Shown: positions 17,642 to 28,145, counted from the stretch's first letter. The stretch: 64,000 bases of DNA from Rhodocytophaga rosea (GCF_010119975.1 NZ_CP048222.1:992001-1056000); one strand, 5' to 3'. Made by a program: numbers and translations. The notes: generated from the letters alone by a model not told the origin.

Positions 17642-18489
17642 TCTTAATCTGGTTCTTTGCTGGAAATTCAGCCTGTAAAATTTTTAAAAACAGTAGAATA
17701 ACTTTAGAAATTAATAATCCGGCTACATATATTTAGCCGGAAATTAACCCCATCATATGCCATATTCGTTACTTGAACCTTTCTGGAAAGGTTTATTGGC
17801 ATCTTTACAAATAGAATATTGGTTTCCTTTCTTGCATCCACTCTTATATCAGGAAGGATATAGAAGAGTTCTCCAACCAAGATTACAACCCCCTCGCAAA
17901 CAAACCTTATTCCAGAGATATAATACGCCGCTTAGCGTGGAAAAATCTGTTGCTGATTTTTTATTCGGTTTGTATGATGCTACTCTTTATAAGTTCAAGC
18001 AAGCATTGTTTCACTATTCAGTCTGGCGGTCAAACTAGGGTACTCGGTTCACACTAAATTTAATAATTTATACAGGTTCTGGGTGGATCGGGATAGCAAG
18101 CCCGGAAATTAATTGCCAATCTATAATTTGAGAATAAAAACAGGTATTGAATACAGGAACATCTAATCCTTAATTTTTCTGCACTTTCATTTGGCCCATA
18201 CAGCCTTAAATGATTCACGCCCATTTATTCCATAGCCGTTCACTGTTTAATCTATAAGCGGACAGTTAGGCATTGTTATTTCAGTATTTTTAAAAGGTGG
18301 AGTAAAGGTTTAATTTTTTTGGGGCTGCCCTACCAGCCATCCATTGATTCCTTACACCATTCATCTAGTAATATTCTTTTAGAAGTTACCTTTAGCGCCT
18401 TTTGCCTATCAAATGGTACAAAAATCACATATACGTTCACAGAAAAACTTGTAAATCAAGTGTTAAACAACAAAAAACAACTTACTCAC
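17642..18489. other. 848-base intergenic region
   Basis: This long spacer precedes a small secreted protein gene. It contains the hairpin 17719-17740 and an open frame 17757-18038 that I do not accept as a gene. The last 200 bases are an AT-rich leader for the gene at 18490. No RNA gene was recognised. Confidence 0.45.
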
Positions 18490-18924
18490 ATGAAAACTCT
18501 TTCTACTACTTACACTGCTTCTAATCGGATGCGTACTATTATTGCAGGTCTTTCTTTAGCTATTGCTGTGTTTGGGGCTGGCAGCGCTTCCGCTCAGAAC
18601 GTAAAACTGACTGATAATTCCATGCTTCATATCCACACAAACGATGCTTTCAAAGTAGCTGTTTTCCCGGTTGAAAATTCATCGCTGATGAAAGTATTAT
18701 TTGAAAATCCTACTCAGTCAAAAGTAACAATGTTGATCAAAAACAGCAAGAATGAAGTAGTTTATACAAAAGCAATAGGCAATGGATCGAAGTTTAACGG
18801 TAAATTTGATGTATCTCAAATGGGGGATGGCATTTATACGATGGTAATTCAAAGTTCTTCAGAAAGCTATACCAATACTTTCGCCGTAGAAACCCGTGAA
18901 GAGCGCATTGCCAAAGCTTTATAA
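18490..18924 (+). CDS. small secreted protein, C-terminal-sorting-like fold
   Basis: A 144-residue protein with a signal peptide ending in GAGSASAQ (cleavage near residue 36). The mature part is beta-rich: a segment LKVLFENPTQ-like followed by NSKNEVVYTKAIGNGSKFNGKFD and GDGIYTMVIQS. This resembles the single immunoglobulin-like fold of Bacteroidetes periplasmic DUF3244-type and T9SS sorting domains, but it stands alone. The start at the ATG at 18490 gives a normal signal peptide; the longer open frame upstream does not. It is a single gene with a strong terminator directly after. The function is unknown. Confidence 0.75.
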   Translation: MKTLSTTYTASNRMRTIIAGLSLAIAVFGAGSASAQNVKLTDNSMLHIHTNDAFKVAVFPVENSSLMKVLFENPTQSKVTMLIKNSKNEVVYTKAIGNGSKFNGKFDVSQMGDGIYTMVIQSSSESYTNTFAVETREERIAKAL

Positions 18925-18951
18925 TAACCGTAATAAAAGTATACTTTTGTA

Positions 18952-18987
18952 AAACAGGTGAGTTTCTAAAAACTCACCTGTTTTTTT
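18952..18987 (+). terminator. intrinsic terminator
   Basis: A perfect 14-base stem AAACAGGTGAGTTT/AAACTCACCTGTTT (18952-18965 and 18970-18983) with a 4-base loop, running into T7. It terminates the small secreted protein gene. Confidence 0.9.
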
Positions 18988-19113
18988 ATACGCCTGCTGT
19001 CAAAAACGAATTCAATACCTGCATGCACTCTTTATAGAATTTAGTCTGATAACTACTATGCTCTTTAGTTCTGTCAATTGATGGAGCAATAGAATTAAAT
19101 CCGTTTGGCGGAA

Positions 19114-20910
19114 TCAAGAAGCAACCTTTACAGAACCTGGTTTTATACTTGAGAGAGTCCGTTCCCCGATCTGCTGGCGCCACATGGCATAATACAGGCC
19201 TTTCTGCTCCAGTAACTCCTGATGTTTGCCTGCTTCTACAATCTGCCCCTTCTCCAGAACGAAAATACGGTCGGCATGAAGTACTGTAGAAAGCCTGTGG
19301 GCAATGAGAATAGTCATATGATTAAGACTTTCGGAAATTTCCCGAACTGTTTTGCTGATTTCTTCTTCGGTAAGAGAATCCAGTGCTGAGGTAGCTTCAT
19401 CAAAAACCAGCAATGTTGGTTTGCGGAGAAGAGCCCGGGCAATAGAAAGACGTTGTTTCTCACCACCAGACACTTTTACTCCTCCTTCACCCAGTACCGT
19501 ATCCAGTCCTTTATCCGCCCTGGCCAGTAGATTATGCGCAGCAGCCTTGGCAAGCATATCCAGACACTGTTCATCTGTGGCATGAGGAGCTGCAAATCTG
19601 AGGTTTTCGCGGATAGTACCGGCAAATAACTGGGTATCTTGTGTAACAAATCCAATTTGTTCTCTCAATCCATTCAGGTCAATATCGCTACCGGGAACTC
19701 CGTTATACAGAATCTGTCCGGAATTTGGTGTATATAACCCAACCAGCAATTTAACCAGTGTGGTTTTTCCTGAACCCGATGGACCTACAAAGGCTATGGT
19801 CTGCCCAATCTGCATATTGAATGAGATATTAGTAAGTGCATTCTGGCTGGCCGTCTGATGTTTAAAACTGACCTGCTGGAATCCTAGTTCACGAAGCCTG
19901 CCAACAGCGACAGGTTTTTCGGGAATACGCTCTTTAGGCATCTTGAGAATCCGCTGGAAGTTTTCAAGAGATACTTCCGTTTCACGGTATATATTAATGA
20001 TATTCCCTAGTTCCTGGAGCGGACCAAACACAAAAAAAGAATACAGAAAGAAAGTAAAAAACTGCCCTACCGTTAACTGGCCAATTACTACCAGATAAAG
20101 CATTAGCAGCAGAAGTCCATTCCGAAGCAGATTTACAAAGGTACCTTGTACAAAACTCAGACTCCGGATATACCGTACTTTTTTGAGTTCCAGCTTCAGA
20201 ATTTTGGTAGTCGTATCGTTGAGCCGCTTGGTTTCCTGCCCGGAAAGCCCCAGACTTTTGATCAGTTCAATATTGCGCAGTGATTCTGTCGTAGAACCGG
20301 CAAGGCTGGTAGTTTGCGCCACGATGGTTTTCTGAATAACTTTTATCCGTTTACTCAGCAATGAACTTACCAGGCCCAGCAACGGCACAGATGAGAGGTA
20401 AACGACACCAAGCAGCCAGTTAACAGTAATGGCATATGTCATTACAAAAACAATTCCTACCAGTGATGTGAACAGAATATTTACAAAAGCCGCAATCAGT
20501 TTTTCTACATCTATCCGCACTTTCTGGAGGATGCCTAACGTTTCGCCACTGCGCTGATCTTCAAATACCTGAAAAGGCATATCCAGGGAATGACGTAAGC
20601 CATCTGAATAAATCTGTGCGCCAAGCCGCTGGGTGATCACATTGATAAAATAATCCTGGAAAGCTTTGGCAATCCTGGATACCATGGCAACTCCCATAGC
20701 CGCCAGTATAAGCATACCTGCTCCTTTCAGGAATATATTTACACTGTCGTAATTGCGCAGCGAACCATCCTTATTGATTACATAGCCGTCAATGATTTTC
20801 TGGAAGATATAGGGGTCTAAAAAGGAAAATATCTGGTTTATAGCTGCAAGTAATAGTGCCAATAAGACCAATCCTTTGTACTGGTTCAGATACGAATACA
20901 ATAATTTCAT
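19114..20910 (-). CDS. ABC exporter, fused permease/ATPase (MsbA-like)
   Basis: A 598-residue half-transporter. Six membrane spans lie in residues 1-310, followed by the NBD with Walker A GPSGSGKTTLVKLL, Q-loop around GFVTQDTQLFAG, signature VSGGEKQRLSIARAL, Walker B LLVFDEATSALD and H-loop IAHRLSTV. It should work as a homodimer exporting lipids, lipopeptides or drugs. MsbA-type lipid A flipping is one option, but the sequence does not prove it. It is monocistronic, and no fused peptidase domain is present at the N terminus. Confidence 0.92.
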   Translation of the reverse strand: MKLLYSYLNQYKGLVLLALLLAAINQIFSFLDPYIFQKIIDGYVINKDGSLRNYDSVNIFLKGAGMLILAAMGVAMVSRIAKAFQDYFINVITQRLGAQIYSDGLRHSLDMPFQVFEDQRSGETLGILQKVRIDVEKLIAAFVNILFTSLVGIVFVMTYAITVNWLLGVVYLSSVPLLGLVSSLLSKRIKVIQKTIVAQTTSLAGSTTESLRNIELIKSLGLSGQETKRLNDTTTKILKLELKKVRYIRSLSFVQGTFVNLLRNGLLLLMLYLVVIGQLTVGQFFTFFLYSFFVFGPLQELGNIINIYRETEVSLENFQRILKMPKERIPEKPVAVGRLRELGFQQVSFKHQTASQNALTNISFNMQIGQTIAFVGPSGSGKTTLVKLLVGLYTPNSGQILYNGVPGSDIDLNGLREQIGFVTQDTQLFAGTIRENLRFAAPHATDEQCLDMLAKAAAHNLLARADKGLDTVLGEGGVKVSGGEKQRLSIARALLRKPTLLVFDEATSALDSLTEEEISKTVREISESLNHMTILIAHRLSTVLHADRIFVLEKGQIVEAGKHQELLEQKGLYYAMWRQQIGERTLSSIKPGSVKVAS

Positions 20911-21012
20911 GGAATGGAAAGATAAGACTGCTAATTAAGTTTAGCAAGATAAAAACAAGCCCGGAACAGATTGTAGTTCAGCGAAGCTAATTATTTATCA
21001 GATGATTTGTGT

Positions 21013-21040
21013 GTAATTGGTAATATGATTTACCAATTAC
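21013..21040. repeat. 11-base inverted repeat
   Basis: GTAATTGGTAA and TTACCAATTAC with a 6-base spacer lie between two minus-strand genes, 160 bases after the PiT stop. It could be a weak terminator or a regulator site; no T-run follows. Confidence 0.4.
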
Positions 21041-21202
21041 CTCATATTCAGTTGCTATCAGACTAAAGAGTTGCTTACTGAAATTTAATAAAGAGGTGTA
21101 GACTATCTTATTTTTATAAAACTATCAGCCTGGTGAAATACGAAAGCTTGCTAATACTATAGTTTAGATAGCAATAAATATAAATGAAGCGGAAAGGATA
21201 CT

Positions 21203-22612
21203 TTACAAAACCCACCGGAAGAAGATATACAACAAGCCGGATAAAGTGATAGAAACCGGTAAGGTAAGTAGCCATGCCATCAGGATATTTTTAATGGTTT
21301 TAGGCTGCAAATTTTTAATTCCTTTGCTGGCCACCATACTGCCGGCAATTCCCGACGAAAGCACATGTGTGGTACTTACCGGTAAAGCCAGAAAAGTAGA
21401 TACGCCAATTGTACTGGCAGCTACCAGTTCTGCTGATGCACCCTGTGCATAGGTTAAATGTTGCTTTCCGATTTTTTCTCCTACTGTACGAACAATCCGC
21501 TTCCACCCTACCATAGTTCCAAGACCCAGTGAAATGGAGATCATAAAAATAACCCAGGTAGGGGCATAGTCTGTAAAGGTACGCAGGCTATCCACACTGC
21601 TTTTAATCAGCTGGGCATCATTCTTACTCATGGCCACCGACTCATTGTTTACCAGAAAATTCATCTCCTTGCTAATAAGCAGCACATCCCGGCGGACTTC
21701 CAGCTTTTTCTCTGAAGGAATTTTCTTACCGTCTGCAGCGACAATTGCTTGCAGGGAATCTATCCGGGAATTGGTATTGCGCAAACGCTGCCGTTCTACT
21801 ACAGACAAGGAACTGGTATCAACCCTGCTTACCACCTGCTCAATATCAGCCAGATTACGTGGAATAGAATCAGGATTTATATTGTTATCCAGGGCAAAAT
21901 AAGCAGGCACGATCCCAATAAGTATCAGCATCACCAGCCCTACTCCTTTTTGTCCGTCGTTGGAGCCATGAAAAAAGCTTACCAGCGTACAGGTTAACAG
22001 CAGGATACTCCTGATCCAGAGTGGAGGAGGTTTTTGTTTGTGCGGTTCTTTAAAAATCACTTCTCCATCGGTATCTTTTACCAGTCTTCTTAGGGCAAAC
22101 ATTAAGAAAATAGCCAGGCTGAATCCGAAAATAGGAGATAACAATAGCGAAAAGCCTATTTCAGTGGCTTTGCTCCAGTTTACAGCAGCTCCTCCGCCAT
22201 CATTTTCAGGCATAAAGCTAAAAGCCAGACCAACACCTAAGATAGAACCAATCAGGGTATGAGAACTTGAACTGGGCAAGCCATAATACCAGGTACCAAA
22301 GTTCCAGGCGATGGCACTAAACAGCAGGGCCAGTACCATGGCAATGCTGTGATATACATTCTGGTCAATCAGTAGTTCTACTGGCAACAAATTTACAATA
22401 CCCATCGCTACGCCAATTCCTCCGGCAAATACGCCCACAAAATTGCAGAATCCAGACCAGATAACAGCAGTCCAGGGTTTAAGGGAGTTGGTATAAATAA
22501 CAGTAGCTACGGCATTTGCAGTATCATGAAATCCATTCACAAATTCAAAGGCACAGGCGGCCAGCAAACAGAAAAATAAAAGGATGAGTAATTCTAACTC
22601 TAGTCCGAACAT
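21203..22612 (-). CDS. inorganic phosphate transporter, PiT family
   Basis: A 469-residue membrane protein of the PHO4/PiT family. The N-terminal signature is NGFHDTANAVATVIYT (residues 26-41), a second GSNDGQKGVG lies at about 215-225, and the C-terminal repeat contains STFLALPVSTTHVLSSG. A soluble segment of about 100 residues (roughly 240-340) is inserted between membrane spans; this insertion is common in Bacteroidetes PiT proteins. It should take up phosphate driven by protons or as metal-phosphate. It is monocistronic; no PhoU-like DUF47 gene adjoins it, although PiT genes often have one. Confidence 0.92.
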   Translation of the reverse strand: MFGLELELLILLFFCLLAACAFEFVNGFHDTANAVATVIYTNSLKPWTAVIWSGFCNFVGVFAGGIGVAMGIVNLLPVELLIDQNVYHSIAMVLALLFSAIAWNFGTWYYGLPSSSSHTLIGSILGVGLAFSFMPENDGGGAAVNWSKATEIGFSLLLSPIFGFSLAIFLMFALRRLVKDTDGEVIFKEPHKQKPPPLWIRSILLLTCTLVSFFHGSNDGQKGVGLVMLILIGIVPAYFALDNNINPDSIPRNLADIEQVVSRVDTSSLSVVERQRLRNTNSRIDSLQAIVAADGKKIPSEKKLEVRRDVLLISKEMNFLVNNESVAMSKNDAQLIKSSVDSLRTFTDYAPTWVIFMISISLGLGTMVGWKRIVRTVGEKIGKQHLTYAQGASAELVAASTIGVSTFLALPVSTTHVLSSGIAGSMVASKGIKNLQPKTIKNILMAWLLTLPVSITLSGLLYIFFRWVL

Positions 22613-23342
22613 AAGATGTATTTAGTGCGAAGTTACTCTATAGATGCTACTGTAATGTTAAGTTAATGTTAAATCAGTGTAAATAACAGATAATATATAC
22701 AGAATAGTCATTTAGAGAGAGTACGGATAGTTTATATTACAAAAAAATCAAATATATTAATACTAAACTGTAATTAACTAAAAATCAATCGACAAAGTAT
22801 ATATTTAACAAATTTTAAATGTATGATAGATAAATTTAATTATATTTAAATAAAACTTTAATATGTTTAATTTGACTAATTCCTAGGTATACATTCTCAC
22901 GTTTTAATCAATGTAATACCAGCTTAAAGATTACGTCAGGCAATGTATGGCGAAATTAATAATTTGTCTTTATTCTGGATCAACAGCAAAAAATTATCTG
23001 CCACTAATCGCCCTTTCTAATGGGTATAGTTATGTCAGCACCTGTCATTTGGTTCCCATCCATTGCCCTGGCTAATTAATTTTCCTTCATACTATTTCCT
23101 ACATATGAACTCAGTAATAATACCTCATTCTGAATAGTATATAGTTACTCGCTCAATTTGCCTGGCTGCCATGTGATAATAAACCAAGAGTTAACACCTT
23201 ACCCAAATTAGTTGCATCACGAACACTGTATCAGGCATATCGTGTACAAACAAATTGGCCCGAAAGGTAAATAATTTAGTACAATCGCACCCATTTTTAT
23301 TTCAATATCGTAAAGCGGATTAAATCAACCAGCTTACGCATC
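22613..23342. other. 730-base AT-rich intergenic region
   Basis: A spacer between divergent genes. The part 22680-22900 is extremely AT-rich. No ORF of substance, RNA gene, or long inverted repeat was found. Confidence 0.5.
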
Positions 23343-23837
23343 ATGAAAAACAAAATCATATGGCATTTATCAATACTAGCCATTACTTTATTTTCTGCTC
23401 ATTTTTCTTACAGTCAGGAAGTAGACTCTCTGGAAAATAAGACGGAGCAACTTGCAGATACCCTCGATGCTACCGATAGTAATGTGGATGACCTGAAAAT
23501 GGAAGCCGACAGCAGCCAGTCTATGCGTGAGGAGCTCAAGGAATCGGCAAAAGATACCCGCACGGATGTAAAGGCAGAAAAAGAACTTCGGAAAGCGGAA
23601 AAAGATCGTACCAAAGAAGCCAAGCGTTTGACCAAAGCCAATAAAGCAGAAGCCCGTGAAGCGAGGCGGCTGGAAAAAGCGGAGCGGCGCACGGCAAAAG
23701 AAACCCGCCGAACAGCCAAAGCCGAAGTAAAAGCAGATAAAGCAGCCCGGAAAGCGGAAAAAGCCCGGAAAAAAGTAGAGAAACAAAATCAGAAATTACA
23801 AAAAGCCAACGACAAGCTCAACGATACAAGAAATTAA
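23343..23837 (+). CDS. secreted charged coiled-coil protein
   Basis: A 164-residue protein with a signal peptide (residues 1-25, ending HFSYSQ). The mature part starts with an acidic section and then becomes a nearly uninterrupted Lys/Glu/Ala/Arg helix (about residues 70-160) with repeats like RKAEK, EARRLEK and KADKAARKAEK. It should form a long single helix or coiled coil in the periplasm. No family is assigned. The composition makes homology searches prone to false hits. The start is well supported by the signal peptide. Confidence 0.7.
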   Translation: MKNKIIWHLSILAITLFSAHFSYSQEVDSLENKTEQLADTLDATDSNVDDLKMEADSSQSMREELKESAKDTRTDVKAEKELRKAEKDRTKEAKRLTKANKAEAREARRLEKAERRTAKETRRTAKAEVKADKAARKAEKARKKVEKQNQKLQKANDKLNDTRN

Positions 23838-24030
23838 CCGGATGCACTGCCTTGCTACCCATGTGATGAAGCGCCTTGGGTAGCAACCTAACTAATTCTA
23901 GTTCAGAGCTTAACAGTTTTATTATTCGGGCTTATTATAAGCCAGTGAAAAGGGCGCGTCCTAAATTTTTCTGCCTATCCATTGCATCCTTTGGAATTAA
24001 AATGTAGACTTAGCATTAAATTGCCATAGT

Positions 24031-25884
24031 ATGCCAGTAATTTTCTCCAGCTTCAGCCGGTTATATCATTCTTTATTTCTATTTGTTTTTGTTGCCAGCA
24101 GTCAGATTGTCAATGCGCAAAAAATCCAGTATGAGATCTCATTTGACAATGCAGCCCACCATGAAGCGCAGATCAATGTGAGTTTTACTAACCTGACAAA
24201 CAAACCTTTAGAAGTTGTGATGAGCCGTTCTTCTCCAGGCAGGTATGCCTTACATGAATTTGCCAAGCACGTATATGCCCTGGAAGCCCGCAACAGCAAA
24301 GATCAGAAATTACAGGTATCCCGGCCCTCTCCTTATCAGTGGAATATTTCCGGTCATGATGGCACCGTACGACTTACCTATACTTTGTTTGGCAACCGGG
24401 CAGATGGAACCTATACCGGAATTAATGCTTTGTTTGCCGTATTAAATATGCCGGCTACCTTTATGTGGGCACATGGGCTGGAAAAACGTCCAATAGAAGT
24501 TCGGTTCCGCTTGCCGGAGGGCCAGCAATGGAAAGTCGCCACCCAGCTTAAATCCGAGAAAACACCTAATACTTTTTCAGCGCCTCATTTGCAATATTTC
24601 CTCGATAGCCCAACTATAGTAGGCAATTATACTTTGCGGGAATGGCTCATAACTGAAGGTGGCAAAGAAAAAACCATACAACTGGCTCTCCTTCACAACG
24701 GCACTGAGGCTGAAGCAGACCAGTATGCCAGCCTGGTAAAAAAAGTAGTAAGCGAGCAAAAGGCTGTTTATGGCGAACTGCCGGAGTATGATTTTGGAAA
24801 ATATACTTTTCTGGCAGCTTATTCACCCTATGTTTCCGGAGATGGCATGGAACACCGGAATTCTACAGTTTGCACCAGCACCCATCCATTGGCTACAAAC
24901 GCATTAGATAATTTAGGAACCATCTCTCATGAGTTTTTTCACGCCTGGAATGTAGAACGCATACGCCCAAAATCCCTGGAACCGTTTGACTTTGAAAGGG
25001 CAAATATGTCTGGGGAACTGTGGTTTGCCGAAGGATTTACCACCTATTATGGCAACCTGATTCTTTCCCGTACCGGTGAAGTAACCTTAGAACAATATAC
25101 ACGGGAGTTAGCGGCTAATCTGGATTATATGCTCAGAGCACCAGGGCGAAAATTATTTAGTGCCGTTGAAATGAGTCAGCAAGCTCCTTTTGTAGATGCG
25201 GCTGTTTCTATTGAACCGAATAACCGTTCGAATACCTACCTTTCATACTATAATTTTGGTGATATGATTGCACTTGCCTTAGACCTGAGCTTAAGAAAAG
25301 AATTCAAAAACCTAACCCTGGATGATTATATGCGGCTGGTCTGGAAAAAATTTGGTAAATCAGAAACACCCTATACCATGGCCGACCTCCGCACTACCTT
25401 AGGCGAACTCACCGGTAACCAGACATTTGCCAATACCTTTTATAGTAGTTTTATTGAAGGAAAAGAAACTGCCCCCTATAAAAGCTTGCTGGCACAGGCA
25501 GGTATGTTACTCGAAAATGCTAATCCAGGTCAGGCTTCGCTGGGGTATGTAGCCCTCCGCTTTTCTAATGAAGGAGCGCAGATTCAGTCGCCGGTACTAA
25601 GAGGAAGTCCATTATACTTAGCCGGGATGGAAAGTGGTGATATAATTTTAAGTATTGATGGCGCTAAGCCTACTCAGGAAAATTACAAGGCTTTATTACA
25701 ACAGAAAAAACCAGGTGATACCCTATCAATTGTTTTCAGCCAGATGGGAAAAGAAAAGCAGACCAGCGTAAAATTAGGTACCGACGAAGCCATGAATATC
25801 GTTTTATATGAAGAAGCAGGAATGCAAGTTACTGAGCAGATAAAATCATTCCGCAAAAGCTGGCTGGGAAGTAAGAGCGAGTAG
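24031..25884 (+). CDS. M61 family metallopeptidase with PDZ domain
   Basis: A 617-residue secreted peptidase of the glycyl-aminopeptidase (M61) family. The signal peptide covers about residues 1-29 (ends IVNAQ). An N-terminal beta domain precedes the thermolysin-like catalytic domain with zinc motif HEFFH (His300, Glu301, His304) in the family context ISHEFFHAWNVERIRP, and the third ligand Glu in LWFAEGFTTYYG. A PDZ domain occupies about 505-595. M61 enzymes remove N-terminal Gly or Ala. The protein is probably periplasmic. It is a single gene, convergent with the DedA gene. Confidence 0.93.
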   Translation: MPVIFSSFSRLYHSLFLFVFVASSQIVNAQKIQYEISFDNAAHHEAQINVSFTNLTNKPLEVVMSRSSPGRYALHEFAKHVYALEARNSKDQKLQVSRPSPYQWNISGHDGTVRLTYTLFGNRADGTYTGINALFAVLNMPATFMWAHGLEKRPIEVRFRLPEGQQWKVATQLKSEKTPNTFSAPHLQYFLDSPTIVGNYTLREWLITEGGKEKTIQLALLHNGTEAEADQYASLVKKVVSEQKAVYGELPEYDFGKYTFLAAYSPYVSGDGMEHRNSTVCTSTHPLATNALDNLGTISHEFFHAWNVERIRPKSLEPFDFERANMSGELWFAEGFTTYYGNLILSRTGEVTLEQYTRELAANLDYMLRAPGRKLFSAVEMSQQAPFVDAAVSIEPNNRSNTYLSYYNFGDMIALALDLSLRKEFKNLTLDDYMRLVWKKFGKSETPYTMADLRTTLGELTGNQTFANTFYSSFIEGKETAPYKSLLAQAGMLLENANPGQASLGYVALRFSNEGAQIQSPVLRGSPLYLAGMESGDIILSIDGAKPTQENYKALLQQKKPGDTLSIVFSQMGKEKQTSVKLGTDEAMNIVLYEEAGMQVTEQIKSFRKSWLGSKSE

Positions 25885-25960
25885 ATACTAATCTTTAGTG
25901 ATGAGTAGATCTTGTGTTCTGTTCTATATATTTAATCTGGGAAATGATATGGATTAATGG

Positions 25961-26623
25961 CTATTGACTTGTTTCATTTCCCGGCGGTTTGTTCCTTTTT
26001 TTTTTCATACCGATCAAGGTGCGGATGAGGGCAATACTAGTGATGCCAATAAAGAAGAGAATTATATATTCTACATAATCTATAATCTGTGGAAACCGCT
26101 GCCCCAGATAATAGCCGGCAACTGGCAAGGAAACTCCCCAGGCTAATGCTCCCAGCACATTGTACAAGGAAAAGGTACGGATGTTCATGTGAATGGTGCC
26201 AGCCACAATAGGAGAAAATGTACGCACGATCGGCATAAAACGGGCTAAAATCAGTGCTTTGCCTCCATATCTGGCAAAAAACACCCTCGACCGTTCCAGA
26301 TATTCCTTCTTAAAAAACAGAGAATCTTTCCGGTGTTCCAGATTTTTTCCCAGCAAACGTCCAAAAAAATAGCCGGTATAACTGCCCAGAATGGCAGCTG
26401 CCACAATAGAAGAAGAAATGAGCGTAATGGAAAAATGCAATTGACCGGTACTGGCAAACAGGCCGGCCAGAAAGAGCAGGTAATCGCCAGGCAGGAAAAA
26501 CGCAAAAAACATCCCGTTTTCCATATATACGATCAGCACAATCAGCGCAAGGCCGCCATAATTAATTATATCTTCAGAGTCCAGTAAAAACTTAAAAAAC
26601 TCAGCTATTCCGGAAAAGTCCAT
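25961..26623 (-). CDS. DedA/VTT family membrane protein
   Basis: A 220-residue DedA-family (SNARE-associated/VTT) protein. Hallmarks are the re-entrant acidic segment around YMENGMFFAFFLPGD, the GYFFGRLLG segment, and the motif LILARFMPIVRTFSPIVAG with its essential Arg residues. Recent work on DedA-family proteins points to phospholipid or undecaprenyl-phosphate flipping; assigning that here is by family only. The C terminus is basic. Monocistronic. Confidence 0.9.
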   Translation of the reverse strand: MDFSGIAEFFKFLLDSEDIINYGGLALIVLIVYMENGMFFAFFLPGDYLLFLAGLFASTGQLHFSITLISSSIVAAAILGSYTGYFFGRLLGKNLEHRKDSLFFKKEYLERSRVFFARYGGKALILARFMPIVRTFSPIVAGTIHMNIRTFSLYNVLGALAWGVSLPVAGYYLGQRFPQIIDYVEYIILFFIGITSIALIRTLIGMKKKRNKPPGNETSQ

Positions 26624-26852
26624 ACAAAATCACGTGGTTTTAGGAAGTCATCATTCCTGGAAACAAGTACGTTCGGGCAAATGATTTGTTCAAAAAGAAT
26701 TGATTTCAAATACGTTGTATTGCCATTTGCGCTCTACAATATTACCAGACATTTCTTCCATTCCCAAAATCGGCTTATGATTAATTTATTAAATATTTGA
26801 TAATAAGATTTTTTGCTCTACTATTGTAGTATTTTCTTCTAAACCTTATACT

Positions 26853-27935
26853 ATGAATAATGTTGCTTCTAAATTCAGACCTGGCGTACTCACCGGTGAC
26901 GACGTGCATGAATTACTGAACTATGCCAACGAAAATAATTTTGCCCTGCCTGCTGTAAATGTGATTGGAACCAACTCTGTAAATGCGGTTCTGGAAACGG
27001 CAAAAGCGGTAAACTCTCCGGTAATTATACAATTTTCCAATGGCGGCGCCCAATTTTTTGCCGGCAAAGGTTTGCCCAACGATAAACAACAGGCTTCTAT
27101 TGCCGGTGCCATTTCGGGTGCCCAGCATGTACATGCCGTAGCCGAACTGTATGGGGTTCCTGTCATTCTGCATACTGACCATGCGGCTAAAAAATTACTT
27201 CCCTGGATAGACGGTCTGCTCGATGCCGGAGAAAAATTCTATGAACAGCATGGAAAACCGCTGTATAGCTCCCATATGCTCGACCTGTCGGAAGAACCGC
27301 TTGAAGAAAATGTTGAGATCAGCAAAAAATACCTGCAACGCATGAGCCGCCTGGGTATGACCATTGAAGTAGAACTAGGGGTAACCGGAGGCGAAGAAGA
27401 TGGTGTTGACAATTCCGGGGTAGATAGCGCCCATCTGTATACACAGCCTGAAGAAGTTGCACATGCCTACGAAGAACTTGGCAAAGTAAGCAACCGTTTT
27501 ACTATTGCTGCCGCTTTTGGAAACGTGCATGGCGTATACAAACCAGGCAATGTGCAGTTAAGACCTGAAATTCTGAAAAACTCTCAGGAATATATCCGTA
27601 AAAAATTCGGCATCAGCAGCCCTACGCCTGTCAACTTTGTATTCCACGGCGGCTCTGGTTCTCCACAGCATCAGATTCGGGAAGCTATTGAATATGGAGC
27701 AGTAAAAATGAATATAGATACTGATATGCAATGGGCATTCTGGGAAGGTATCAGAAATTATTATGAAGCTAAAAAAGGCTACCTGCAAGGCCAAATAGGC
27801 AATCCTGAAGGAGAAGACAGTCCGAATAAAAAATACTATGATCCCAGAGCATGGTTGCGTGAAGGAGAGAAAACCTTTATTGCCCGCTTAAAACAGGCAT
27901 TTGAAGATCTGAATGCTATTAACCGGAATGTGTAA
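26853..27935 (+). CDS. fbaA: class II fructose-bisphosphate aldolase
   Basis: A 360-residue class IIA aldolase, cleaving fructose-1,6-bisphosphate to glyceraldehyde-3-phosphate and dihydroxyacetone phosphate in glycolysis and gluconeogenesis. Visible elements: catalytic Asp109 and zinc-ligand His110 in PVILHTDHAAKK, the EVELGVTGGEEDGVDN segment, FHGGSGS near the phosphate site, and VKMNIDTDMQW. The length fits the E. coli-type IIA class. It is monocistronic with a terminator directly downstream. Confidence 0.96.
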   Translation: MNNVASKFRPGVLTGDDVHELLNYANENNFALPAVNVIGTNSVNAVLETAKAVNSPVIIQFSNGGAQFFAGKGLPNDKQQASIAGAISGAQHVHAVAELYGVPVILHTDHAAKKLLPWIDGLLDAGEKFYEQHGKPLYSSHMLDLSEEPLEENVEISKKYLQRMSRLGMTIEVELGVTGGEEDGVDNSGVDSAHLYTQPEEVAHAYEELGKVSNRFTIAAAFGNVHGVYKPGNVQLRPEILKNSQEYIRKKFGISSPTPVNFVFHGGSGSPQHQIREAIEYGAVKMNIDTDMQWAFWEGIRNYYEAKKGYLQGQIGNPEGEDSPNKKYYDPRAWLREGEKTFIARLKQAFEDLNAINRNV

Positions 27936-27955
27936 TACATTCTGAAGTTATTATA

Positions 27956-27991
27956 TAAAAGCGCGATCCATAGGGTTGCGCTTTTATTTTT
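27956..27991 (+). terminator. intrinsic terminator of the aldolase gene
   Basis: Stem TAAAAGCGC/GCGCTTTTA (27956-27964 and 27978-27986) followed by T5, 20 bases after the aldolase stop. Confidence 0.85.
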
Positions 27992-28145
27992 GTAAAGATT
28001 ATTTGTGTATACATATATTTTAATATATTTGTTAACAGGGCTGACCAAACAGACAGGCTGTTAAAGATCAGGCTCATACCAGAAAATCAATACTAATACG
28101 TACCGGATGCATGATATAGGCTGATAATTCCTTAAAAAATTAAAT

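Noticed and set aside
17757-18038. 93-residue open frame after the Na/Pi gene
   Set aside because: No recognisable domain, signal or neighbour relation; composition looks like chance, and there is no sign of a start signal.
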